6,969 nucleotides of DNA. It comes from Bacteroidales bacterium (GTDB taxonomy: Bacteria; Bacteroidota; Bacteroidia; Bacteroidales; VadinHA17). The notes beneath the pieces were generated by a model that saw nothing but the letters and a program-made list of their open reading frames with translations, made no database searches and was not told the DNA's origin. Position 1 is the stretch's first letter. Every line of letters starts with the position of its first letter. The stretch lies in the NCBI GenBank assembly GCA_022615595.1, contig JAKEGI010000254.1, positions 1-6,969 of the forward strand. Reading direction: 5' to 3'. Position numbers and translations under genes: made by a program. Positions 1 through 6,589 of this stretch are shown here, in pieces.

Positions 1-640
1 CAAGCTGGCCAAGGCCATAACTATGGCAGCAAAAGAGGGTGGCACTGACCCGGATATGAACCCCAGGCTCAGGACTGCCATTCTGAATGCCAAAGCCCAG
101 AATATGCCAAAGGACAATATTGAGGCTGCAATAAAAAGGGCAGCTGGCAAGGACACTGCGAACTATACGGAGGTTATCTATGAAGGCAAAGGTCCTCATG
201 GTGTGCTTATTGTTGCGGAGGCGGCAACGGATAACAACACGCGTACCGTCGCCAACGTCAAGGCATATTTTAACAAGAACGGAGGCTCTCTGGCCCCGAC
301 CGGTTCGCTGGAGTTCATGTTTGCCCGAAAGGCAGTCTTCGAGTTTGAGAAACCCTGGGGAGTATCAGCCGATGATCTGGAGCTTGACCTGATTGAATAC
401 GGACTGGAATCGATTGAGAGTTACGATGAAGATGTATACATCTACGGTGACTATACCAACTTCGGATCCCTGTCAAGGGCTCTTGAAGACAAGGGTATAG
501 AGGTTAAGAAGGCCTCTCTTAAAAGGATTCCCTCGAGCCCAATAGAACTGACTGAAGAGCAGATGGCTGACGTTGAGAAACTGCTTGACAGGCTTGAGGA
601 CGATGATGACATCCAGGCTGTCTTTACCAATATTGCCTGA
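1..640 (+). CDS. yebC: YebC/PmpR/TACO1-family regulatory protein, 5' end cut off by the window edge
   Basis: The open frame enters from the left edge in phase with base 2 and stops at TGA 638-640, giving 212 visible residues. Roughly 30 N-terminal residues are missing compared with the usual 235-250. The visible start ([14 protein letters not shown], then [12 protein letters not shown] and [16 protein letters not shown]) is the conserved first domain of Yeb[20 protein letters not shown], followed by [17 protein letters not shown], is the hallmark middle segment. The acidic C-terminal domain ends in [13 protein letters not shown], also typical. The ATG at base 23 is an internal methionine, not the start. 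Family members are cytosolic and have been described as transcriptional regulators and, more recently, as ribosome-associated factors that help translation of proline-rich or stalling sequences. Which role applies here cannot be told from sequence. The gene appears intact apart from the window cut. No ruvC neighbour is visible. Confidence 0.95.
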   Translation, partial: KLAKAITMAAKEGGTDPDMNPRLRTAILNAKAQNMPKDNIEAAIKRAAGKDTANYTEVIYEGKGPHGVLIVAEAATDNNTRTVANVKAYFNKNGGSLAPTGSLEFMFARKAVFEFEKPWGVSADDLELDLIEYGLESIESYDEDVYIYGDYTNFGSLSRALEDKGIEVKKASLKRIPSSPIELTEEQMADVEKLLDRLEDDDDIQAVFTNIA

Positions 641-647
641 GAGTCTG

Positions 648-830
648 TCACTTTGCCATCATCCTGAGAACCTTCAGGTGTTCTTCATTCAGGGAGTTGT
701 AGTTAAAGTAACATACACCTGCTGCTCCGTTCCTGACTGAGATCTCTGCAGCCTCCCTTATCGCCTCCTCGTCCCAGTACCGGTTAGGGGGCCATATATT
801 GTGACACCGGCAGCAGTAGTCGTAATGAAC
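648..830 (-). pseudogene. C-terminal fragment of an unidentified protein, possibly the last part of a TIM-barrel enzyme
   Basis: On the minus strand, a frame that opens just after an in-frame TAA (831-833) runs 60 residues to TGA at 648-650. It contains NIWPPNRYWDEEAIREAAE and then NGAAGVCYFNYNSLNEEHL. There is no start codon at a sensible place, and the upstream half of the gene is missing. The composition is protein-like: aromatic and Asn/Pro-rich loops, then an amphipathic helix, then a hydrophobic strand. A pattern of helix, 'GA.GV.YFNY' strand and final helix resembles the last beta-alpha unit of glycosidase-like TIM barrels, but I do not recognise the family. It ends 7 bases after the yebC stop, pointing back at yebC. 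It is best read as the surviving 3' end of a lost gene. An alternative is chance coding potential in an intergenic region. Confidence 0.45.
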
Positions 831-836
831 TTATAA

Positions 837-1241
837 GGAAAAATTTCAGACAATCTATCTAACTATGAAGGCGATTACCGGGTATTCAACACGGCGACCA
901 GGAAACTCATTCAACTGGGCAGGGAGATGCCACCCTCTGAAATGATGTTTGCCAAATTCTCACCAGACGGAAACAAGGTAGCGTACGTATGCAAAAGAAA
1001 CATCTTTGTTGAGGAGCTTCACTCGGGGGAGACAAAGCAGATCACTTTTGATGGCAGCGGCAAAATTATCAACGGCACATTCGACTGGGTCTATGAGGAA
1101 GAGCTTGACTGCCGTGACGGTTTCAGGTGGAGCCCGGGCTCAGCCTCAAGGATAGGTGTGATACCCGCCGGCGGCGGTTCGATGACTCTCAACTGTATGT
1201 TCAGGTACCTTAAGAATAATCTTCCGGCGGGAGGAAGGTAG
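837..1241 (+). pseudogene. Remnant of a dipeptidyl peptidase IV-like (S9) gene, propeller fragment with probable internal deletion
   Basis: The plus-strand frame is open from base 837 (after TAA 834-836) to TAG 1239-1241, about 134 codons. The ATG at 927 falls inside the homologous stretch. YEGDYRVFNTATRKLIQLG, FAKFSPDGNKVAYVCKRNIF, SGETKQITFDGSGKIINGTF and DWVYEEELDCRDGFRWSP, in that order, match the N-terminal beta-propeller of bacterial DPP IV. DWVYEEE is the conserved double-Glu segment that binds the substrate N-terminus. Intact relatives are about 700-750 residues and carry a signal peptide and a C-terminal alpha/beta-hydrolase domain with Ser-Asp-His. Signal peptide, catalytic serine and most of the protein are absent. 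After FRWSP the sequence no longer follows the propeller. The tail (GGGSMTLNCMFRYLKNNL) loosely resembles the extreme DPP IV C-terminus, which would mean a large internal deletion. Almost certainly non-functional. Confidence 0.7.
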
Positions 1242-1253
1242 GCAGAGCCGGGG

Positions 1254-1344
1254 TCTGATGTCTGATGTCTGAGGGTCAAAAGTCTCTTCGCTCTACGCTC
1301 ACCTCTCTACGCTTTCTCTGTGCCCTGCGCCCTGCGCCCTGAGC
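1254..1344. repeat. Heptad-periodic repeat, 13 diverged 7-base units
   Basis: From 1254 the sequence can be read in strict 7-base steps without a register change: TCTGATG twice, TCTGAGG, GTCAAAA, GTCTCTT, CGCTCTA, CGCTCAC, CTCTCTA, CGCTTTC, TCTGTGC, CCTGCGC twice, CCTGAGC. Neighbouring units are identical or differ by a few bases, so the array drifts from a TCTGATG type through a CGCTCTA type to a CCTGCGC type. There is no dyad that would suggest a terminator. It covers the gap after the DPP IV remnant and runs into the 3' end of the YgjP-like gene. I know of similar strings of degenerate heptamers between genes in Bacteroidales drafts, but not of an accepted name or function. Confidence 0.75.
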
Positions 1345-2035
1345 CACTAAGCCTGCTGCGAAGCTGTTTGTAGTCGGGAATTATTCTCTCAAGCAGTTCA
1401 TAATATTGTCTGCCGTGATTGTGATGAACAAGGTGACACAGCTCGTGGATAATCACATAATCGATAAGCACCGGGTCTTTTTTCATCAGCTCCCTGTTAA
1501 ACCATATTGCTCCATTGGTACGGCATGTGCCCCAGCGCCTCTTCATCTTCCTGACGCCGACAGACCGGGGTGCAGGCAGCAGGTTCCGGTACCGCGCTGC
1601 AAGCTCGCCAGTGCGAAGTGTGAAGTATTCCTTAGCCTCAACCAGGTACCATCCATCAACTGCAGCAGAAATCTTTACGGGGGCCGCAACCGGAACCATG
1701 ACACGCAGTTCATCGCCAACGCGCTCAACCCTGGTGCGCGAAGAGGGGCTCACTTTTACGGTCAGGCTCCTTCCCATGAATTGAACGGAGCTGCCATCTT
1801 CAACAGGTTTAATCTCAGCAGAGGGCCTGATATCCTTCATCTTCTCCCTCTGCGTGATGATCCAGCCCGACTTCTCCCTGACAAACTGCATCAAAGAATA
1901 AAGAGGCACATACCATGGCGCCCTGATCATGAGTGTGCCACCGGGCTTTACATATAGTGCCACCGTCCGTCGTGAAGACCTTACAATATCAATTTCAACC
2001 TCCTCGGAGGCAATGCTGACGGTTCTCTTCTTCAT
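1307..2035 (-). CDS. YgjP-like (DUF45) zinc metallopeptidase
   Basis: 242 residues, ATG at 2035-2033 to TAG at 1309-1307. The C-terminal half holds the family signature: RRWGTCRTNGAIWFNRELM (about 167-184), then IDYVIIHELCHLVHHNHG (191-208). H197 and H201 of HELCH and H207 of NHG are the expected zinc ligands, and E198 the general base. The N-terminal half (about 1-150) is the usual beta-rich region with the conserved RSSRRTVALYVKPGG. There is no signal peptide or membrane helix, so it should be cytosolic. Family members are SprT-like predicted proteases whose substrates are poorly known. The gene starts 15 bases after the M28 stop on the same strand, with no promoter visible between, so the two are probably co-transcribed. 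The start lacks a Shine-Dalgarno sequence, which is normal in Bacteroidota. The last 12 residues (231-242, GSGRRAQGTEKA region) are encoded by the heptad repeat and lie beyond the usual end of the family, so they look like a read-through extension. Confidence 0.9.
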   Translation of the reverse strand: MKKRTVSIASEEVEIDIVRSSRRTVALYVKPGGTLMIRAPWYVPLYSLMQFVREKSGWIITQREKMKDIRPSAEIKPVEDGSSVQFMGRSLTVKVSPSSRTRVERVGDELRVMVPVAAPVKISAAVDGWYLVEAKEYFTLRTGELAARYRNLLPAPRSVGVRKMKRRWGTCRTNGAIWFNRELMKKDPVLIDYVIIHELCHLVHHNHGRQYYELLERIIPDYKQLRSRLSGSGRRAQGTEKA

Positions 2036-2050
2036 GAAAAGTTGCGGCAG

Positions 2051-3637
2051 CTATTTCTTAACGGGATTGTCAATGACCGGCCTCTCATGGATGGAGGCAA
2101 GTTTATAACCGGTCAGGAAACCAGCTTTTGAGACTTTAAGAAGTTTATCAAAGTCGATGAACTCATAGTCATCAGTATGCTGGTGATAGTCACGGTGTAT
2201 GCCGGTAAAGAAGAAGATGGCCGGTACTCCCTTTCTGTGGAAGGGATAATGATCTGAACCGGAGAAGTGCGATCCCTTGCCTTCGTCTACTGGAAAGAGG
2301 TCTGACTTCAGACATGACTCTTTTGCCAGTGCCACGAAAGCTGTGCTTTCGCCTGCTGATATGACTTTGATGGTGTCAGGTCCGGTTATATCTATCTTCC
2401 CGTTTAGTGAGGCTCCTGTGTCAGTATCCCGGCGTGACCTGGCTATCATGTCAAAGTTGATGTTTGCTATTGTGTTTTCAAGTGGAAAGAGAGGGTTCTC
2501 AGCATAGAAGGTTGAACCGTGAAGTCCCTCTTCCTCTCCGGTGGTCCAGAAGAAAAGTATGCTTCTTGGAGGCTTCTTATCCAATGAGGTAAAGGCACGG
2601 GCTATGGCCAGCAGCCCTGTTGAACCAGAGGCGTTGTCATTGGCGCCGTTAAGAACCCTTCCTGAACTGTCAAAGCCTGAATGGTCATAATGTGCAGTGT
2701 AGATGACACATTCATTTCTTAGTTTTGGATCTGATCCTTCGATATAACCAACAATGTTAAAGCTTGTTACAGTATCCCGGGAGACATTTATTTTTACATC
2801 TGCCTTCAGACCGGGTATTATGAACGATGCCGGTTTCTTTGAGGTTGCGATGCTGTCCTGCATCTCACTCAGCGTTACGCCGGCGTTTCTTAGCAGCATG
2901 TCGGCCGTCTGCCTTGTTATCGAATAGGCGTTAAGGCTGAAGTTCAGTGACTGGCTCTTGAATAGCGGTACCAGCTGGTAACTGCTGCCCATGGACAGTG
3001 AAGAGGATGAGATGTCAGACCCGAGAGCCGGGTCGGCAACATAAAAAATAGCTTTGGCTTTCTGGAGCATCAACATTGGCAGCTTGCGCACCTCTGCATT
3101 CTCACTTAAAGATTCGTCAGAAGCAGGCATGCCGCTGCCCTGAAGATCGGGCTTCCTGGTCATGATGATCACAATACGGTCATTTAATGATACGCCGGTG
3201 AAGTCATTGTACTTTGCCTCGCTGTTTGTATATCCGTAACCCGCAAAGACAACCTCGCCGCTGAAGCTTACATTGTCAGAAGGGGTCATCAGTGGATATA
3301 GTTCAGCGGTCTGCGGATTGGCTCCTGTTGAATCGGTAAGTGTGACGACTGACTCACCCGGGATTGCCGAAACCTTAATGTAGGTTAGAGGCTGATAGAG
3401 ATCATTCCGGCCGGGAAGAGGCTTAATCCCCATCTCGAGAGCTGTTGAACTGATGTACTCGGCAGCCCTTATATTTCCGTCGCTTCCGGTCCTTCGCCCT
3501 TCGAGGGCATCGGATGACAGATACTTCATATGTCTCCGGGCATCATCGAGAGTAATCTGATTCAGGGCTTTCTTCTGTGAATATGATGAAGCTGCCACAA
3601 GGATCGCAGCAAGCAGGAATAATGATCTGAGTTTCAT
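2051..3637 (-). CDS. Secreted M28-family zinc aminopeptidase with PA-like insert
   Basis: 528 residues, ATG 3637-3635 to TAG 2053-2051. Residues 1-20 form a signal peptide (MKLRSLFLLAAILVAASSYS, then Q). There is no lipobox cysteine, so a soluble exported protein cut by signal peptidase I is expected. Residues about 35-80 (HMKYLSSDALEGRRTGSDG) are the usual lead-in. Residues about 115-290 contain a PA-type insert (SGEVVFAGYGY, DFTGVSLNDRIVIIM). The catalytic domain follows. All co-catalytic dizinc residues expected for M28 can be placed: H316 (TAHYDH), D334 (NGANDNASG), catalytic E368 and zinc-binding E369 (TTGEEEGLHGS), D396 (NINFDMIAR) and H485 (DYHQHTDD). The protein ends soon after the peptidase fold, with no type IX secretion tail, so periplasmic location is likely. 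It should remove N-terminal residues from peptides for amino-acid uptake; substrate preference is not readable. It is first in a likely two-gene unit with the YgjP-like gene. Confidence 0.95.
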   Translation of the reverse strand: MKLRSLFLLAAILVAASSYSQKKALNQITLDDARRHMKYLSSDALEGRRTGSDGNIRAAEYISSTALEMGIKPLPGRNDLYQPLTYIKVSAIPGESVVTLTDSTGANPQTAELYPLMTPSDNVSFSGEVVFAGYGYTNSEAKYNDFTGVSLNDRIVIIMTRKPDLQGSGMPASDESLSENAEVRKLPMLMLQKAKAIFYVADPALGSDISSSSLSMGSSYQLVPLFKSQSLNFSLNAYSITRQTADMLLRNAGVTLSEMQDSIATSKKPASFIIPGLKADVKINVSRDTVTSFNIVGYIEGSDPKLRNECVIYTAHYDHSGFDSSGRVLNGANDNASGSTGLLAIARAFTSLDKKPPRSILFFWTTGEEEGLHGSTFYAENPLFPLENTIANINFDMIARSRRDTDTGASLNGKIDITGPDTIKVISAGESTAFVALAKESCLKSDLFPVDEGKGSHFSGSDHYPFHRKGVPAIFFFTGIHRDYHQHTDDYEFIDFDKLLKVSKAGFLTGYKLASIHERPVIDNPVKK

Positions 3638-3689
3638 GTTTGTCAGTAGGTTGAAAGAGGAATATGTGTGTAAATAAAATCAGGTACCA

Positions 3690-3723
3690 CAAAGTTATTG
3701 GAAATTGTAATTCAAAATTCAAA
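3690..3723 (-). promoter_or_regulatory. Bacteroidota-type promoter for the M28 gene
   Basis: On the minus strand, TTTG (plus 3723-3720) is followed after 22 bases by TAACTTTG (plus 3697-3690). This fits the Bacteroidota sigma-ABfr pattern TTG, 17-23 bases, TAnnTTTG. Transcription would begin near 3683-3685, leaving a leader of about 47 bases before the ATG at 3637. The site lies wholly between the metallophosphoesterase stop and the M28 start, which implies the M28 and YgjP-like genes have their own promoter. Confidence 0.6.
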
Positions 3724-3733
3724 CCGGCAGTCT

Positions 3734-4930
3734 TTATTCCTGTCTGAGGGTTAAGACAACAATTTCGGGAGGCATAAAGATCCTTGCTGCCATCCCCATT
3801 GTTCCCAGTCCGGCCGTTACATAGAGGTATGAATCCTCATTCCTGTAGAGTCCCTTCCAGTATTTATGTATCAGGGAGGCCGGAGAGATATCTCCTCCCG
3901 GAAAGGGCAGGCCTATCTGCATGCCGTGAGTATGGCCTGACAGCGTCAGGTCAGGCAGCCTTCCATTTTTTGCAGCAGACTCCCAACCGGCAGGGTCATG
4001 TACAAGCATAAGATTGAACAGGGTACCGTCATACTGATCCATCACCCTGTCAAAGTCTCCGTAGCTAATGTTTAGCCGGTGTCCGTGGGTGACCACCCCG
4101 GAGACGGAGAATTGTGCACCGTTATGTGTCAGGAAAACTGTACTGTCATCGAGAAGTGTATATCCTGAGGCCCTGATTTTGCCGGAGACCTTCTCAAGGC
4201 ACTCCCGGCCGTAGGTTTCGCTGTAATCAGGCATGTAGGTACCGTCATCATGATTGCCTGTCACGGCAAATGAACCGTAGCTGGCCCTGGCTCGGTTCAG
4301 GATGGTGTCACACATCCCGAATTCCCTCCAGCCAAATGTTATGAAATCGCCTGTGTTGATTAGCAGATCAGGCTTTTCGGAGTTGATGAGATCAACGGCC
4401 CTGACAAGCTCCCCGTAATGACCATGGTATGAAGAGAGATGCAGGTCTGAGATAAGGATGATCTTCATCCCGTCAAGCCTGCTGTCGAGATGCTTTACCA
4501 TTATCTCCTCCCTGATGATCCTCACATCAAACCTCTGCCTGAAATAGCCATCTGCAAAGAGAAAGACCAGAATCCCGGAAAGAAGGATGTTCGTAATAAC
4601 CAGCCCTGACAATCGTCTTCGCAGTATCCTTCCCGCCAGTCGTGCAAGAATGCTAAGTCCAAGGTATACTGAACCTACCAGGATGACGAGTATGTCTATT
4701 GCTCCGAAAGCTATGAACCTGAATGCGTTTGCCGGATCGTCAAAATCACCTTTGTAGATTACTAGTCTGAATATCAGGTATATGAGGACAATGGTAAGAG
4801 CAATCTTAACGGTAAACGACATTACGCGCAGCACTATGTTGCGCTTGCGCAGGTCTGTAACCAGGCGCCACCATACATACAGATCAACCAGGATAATTGT
4901 AACAAAGATCCACATCTCTCTACTTTGCAT
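3734..4930 (-). CDS. Membrane-anchored calcineurin-like metallophosphoesterase (YkuE/YaeI-like)
   Basis: 398 residues if started at ATG 4930-4928. Numbering below uses that start. Four hydrophobic segments (about 7-23, 40-58, 72-94, 109-127) precede the enzyme domain, which begins near 135. All metallophosphoesterase motifs are present: D162 and H164 (ISDLHLS), D195 (NTGDFI), N226 and H227 (TGNHDDG), H311 (LVHDP), and H333 and H335 (SGHTHGMQIG). The ending (GLYRNEDSYLYVTAGLGTMG, then PPEIVVLTL) is typical of the YkuE/YaeI/LpxH-like branch, which binds two metal ions. Known relatives act on phospholipid or lipid A precursors and on other phosphoesters; the substrate here is unknown. Other possible starts are GTG 4942 (402 residues) and ATG 4915 (393 residues); neither alters the domains. 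ATG 4915 has purine-rich AGTAGAGAG just upstream and would be the start if a promoter-like TATTTTTG (4938-4931, minus) is real. It is divergent from the Nudix gene. Confidence 0.92.
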   Translation of the reverse strand: MQSREMWIFVTIILVDLYVWWRLVTDLRKRNIVLRVMSFTVKIALTIVLIYLIFRLVIYKGDFDDPANAFRFIAFGAIDILVILVGSVYLGLSILARLAGRILRRRLSGLVITNILLSGILVFLFADGYFRQRFDVRIIREEIMVKHLDSRLDGMKIILISDLHLSSYHGHYGELVRAVDLINSEKPDLLINTGDFITFGWREFGMCDTILNRARASYGSFAVTGNHDDGTYMPDYSETYGRECLEKVSGKIRASGYTLLDDSTVFLTHNGAQFSVSGVVTHGHRLNISYGDFDRVMDQYDGTLFNLMLVHDPAGWESAAKNGRLPDLTLSGHTHGMQIGLPFPGGDISPASLIHKYWKGLYRNEDSYLYVTAGLGTMGMAARIFMPPEIVVLTLRQE

Positions 4931-4991
4931 CAAAAATAACACTTTAAGATAATCAATATGGCCGCAATCTCTTTTTGGATATTTTTACGCC

Positions 4992-5423
4992 ATGATTACA
5001 GTTGAGCTTATTGGAAAGGATCAGATACTGAAGGATCTTTCATACGTGGTCATAGCAGCCAGGTACGGATCCGGGTGGCTTTTTATAAAACACAGGAAAA
5101 GAGGAGGCTACGAGCTTCCGGCGGGACATCCTGACCAGGGAGAGAGCAGTGAGGCCGCTGCTGCCAGAGAACTGGCGGAAGAGACGGGAGCCGAAGATTT
5201 CACTATTGAACCTGTATCATATTATTCGGTTGACAACGAAACAGGTAAGCAGTACGGCAGGCTCTTCCTGGCAGAAGTGAGGTCACTGGGTGATATATCA
5301 GACATCACGGAGATTGAGGAGGTAAGGGTATTCAGTGAATTGCCTCCGGCAATGTCACTTAAAGAGGTGATGACATTCCTCTTCAATATGGCGAAGGAGT
5401 ATTTCAGATATAGTCGACACTGA
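4992..5423 (+). CDS. Nudix hydrolase, YtkD-like
   Basis: 143 residues, ATG 4992 to TGA 5421-5423. The complete Nudix box is present as G45 x5 E51 x7 R59-E60-L61 x E63-E64 x G66-A67 (GHPDQGESSEAAAARELA, then EETGA), so the Mg-binding helix is intact. The preceding strand (SYVVIAARYGSGWLFIKHRK, then GGYELPAGH) resembles YtkD-type enzymes, which hydrolyse 8-oxo-dGTP and related nucleoside triphosphates. This assignment inside the Nudix superfamily is tentative, since the box alone does not fix the substrate. There is no signal peptide, so it should be cytosolic. It is alone on the plus strand: divergent from the phosphoesterase across about 60 bases, and converging on the phosphatase with a 20-base 3' overlap. 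I see no clear ribosome binding site or promoter in front of it. Confidence 0.93.
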   Translation: MITVELIGKDQILKDLSYVVIAARYGSGWLFIKHRKRGGYELPAGHPDQGESSEAAAARELAEETGAEDFTIEPVSYYSVDNETGKQYGRLFLAEVRSLGDISDITEIEEVRVFSELPPAMSLKEVMTFLFNMAKEYFRYSRH

Positions 5424-6588
5424 TCAGCTTAAGCCATTTTTCTTCAAGGATCCGCGCTATCCGCTTGACCACGGTGCGCCGTATTTCAAGGTCAACAGGC
5501 AGTGTCGGATCCTGGTGCGCGACATTTATCCGGGTTCCGACAATGAAGTTAATCTCATCGCTGTCCATTATCATTCTGACAATTTTGTCAGCAGGGCCTT
5601 TTCCAAGTTTTACAGCATTATTGTAACGCTTAAGTAACTCATTGACCTTCTGTAGAGTAAGAATCCCTTCAGTGACCAGGTCAATCCCTTCCATGAAGCT
5701 CTCAGGAGGGAGCTCAGTATCTTCAAAGATAAGTTCATCGACAACCTTCCTTTTCAGTTCTCTGGCAACAATATCTGCCGTTGTACCCCCGCACAGAATA
5801 ACCTTTCCGCTGTAATCCCTGACCTTTGATGCGAGTATACTGTCTTTCTCCTGGTCATACGGCGGCCCTGAACATATGAGCAGTTTGCGTGGCTCCCTGA
5901 AATACATTATCGCACATGAAATGTCATCTTTGGCCTCATACCCGTCATATTTATATGCCATCGTGACAATCTTGCCGGCCAGTGAATGGGCTGAGATTGA
6001 CGTCTCGTTGCTCACGAGTGCAACCGCATATTGCAGAACATTGTCCCGTTCCCACCCCAGAGGCCAGGCACTGCTGCCCATCCCGCTCTGGGCAACCCCG
6101 TCAGACATAAGGATTATCCTGTCTTCCTTGGCCGGGTAAAAACTGCATTTGCGGAGTTTCTTTCCTGCATTCCTCCCCTTGTCAAGGAGAACATCCTTCC
6201 AGTCAGGCTCAAAGGGCTGGTTGCCCCTCAGTATAATGCATTGCGGATTATCATATTCAAGTATGTTTGCACGCCCGTCGCTCTCTATGTCAACGATCGA
6301 AAAGGTTGCATAGCTAACCTTCCTGACAGAACAGACAGGAAGGGTGTTCATTATTATCTCAGCAATACGGTCCGGCTCCTTGTGTTCGCGGGTGAAATTC
6401 AGGGCCATTGTCGAGGTAAGGGTGGCCAGGATGTTCGCCTTGACGCCGCTTCCCATCCCGTCAGAAAGGACTGTGATTATGCGGTTCTCTTCGCGTACGT
6501 TGACGGAGAGGAAGACGTCACCGCAGATGCGTTCACCGTGATGGTTTCGCTGCTGGCTGTTGACCTCTATGAAGAAATCCCTCTCCAT
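5404..6588 (-). CDS. SpoIIE-family PPM serine/threonine phosphatase, hydrogenase-locus type, with extra C-terminal domain
   Basis: 394 residues, ATG 6588-6586 to TGA 5406-5404. The start is set by GGGAG five bases upstream and by the one-base gap after the preceding stop; the frame extends further up only to a TTG inside the upstream gene. Residues 1-230 form a PPM/SpoIIE phosphatase. Metal-binding aspartates sit in CGD24, LSDGMGSG (D43), LMSDGVAQSG (D163) and KDDISCAIMYF (D221/D222), so all acidic motifs are present. Residues about 236-394 form a separate domain that opens KLLICSGPPYDQEKD and contains a Gly-rich CGGTTADIVARELKRK; I do not recognise it from characterised proteins. The domain pair resembles phosphatases found beside [FeFe]-hydrogenase genes in anaerobes, and the neighbour upstream fits this. 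It is cytosolic, with no membrane segment. Targets are unknown; SpoIIE-type enzymes often act on phosphorylated regulators or anti-sigma-antagonist-like proteins. Confidence 0.9.
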   Translation of the reverse strand: MERDFFIEVNSQQRNHHGERICGDVFLSVNVREENRIITVLSDGMGSGVKANILATLTSTMALNFTREHKEPDRIAEIIMNTLPVCSVRKVSYATFSIVDIESDGRANILEYDNPQCIILRGNQPFEPDWKDVLLDKGRNAGKKLRKCSFYPAKEDRIILMSDGVAQSGMGSSAWPLGWERDNVLQYAVALVSNETSISAHSLAGKIVTMAYKYDGYEAKDDISCAIMYFREPRKLLICSGPPYDQEKDSILASKVRDYSGKVILCGGTTADIVARELKRKVVDELIFEDTELPPESFMEGIDLVTEGILTLQKVNELLKRYNNAVKLGKGPADKIVRMIMDSDEINFIVGTRINVAHQDPTLPVDLEIRRTVVKRIARILEEKWLKLISVDYI

Positions 6589-6589
6589 C

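Noticed and set aside
663..678. CCTGA-N6-TCAGG dyad after yebC as a terminator
   Set aside because: The stem is only five base pairs with no T-run, and it lies within the minus-strand coding-like fragment.
1406..1957. A 183-codon plus-strand open frame opposite the YgjP-like gene
   Set aside because: It is the complement of a clear metallopeptidase gene, and its translation shows no domain pattern. It is rich in Pro, His and Arg, as expected for an antisense shadow.
3711..3723. TTCAAAATTCAAA short direct repeat after the metallophosphoesterase
   Set aside because: Two short AT-rich copies are likely by chance in intergenic DNA, and part of it is accounted for by the promoter -33 element.
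4931..4938. TATTTTTG on the minus strand as a promoter -7 element for the metallophosphoesterase
   Set aside because: It matches TAnnTTTG, but the nearest upstream TTG is only 15 bases away, short of the usual 17-23, and the element abuts the ATG at 4930. It could work only if translation starts at ATG 4915. Kept as a possibility in the gene entry, not called.
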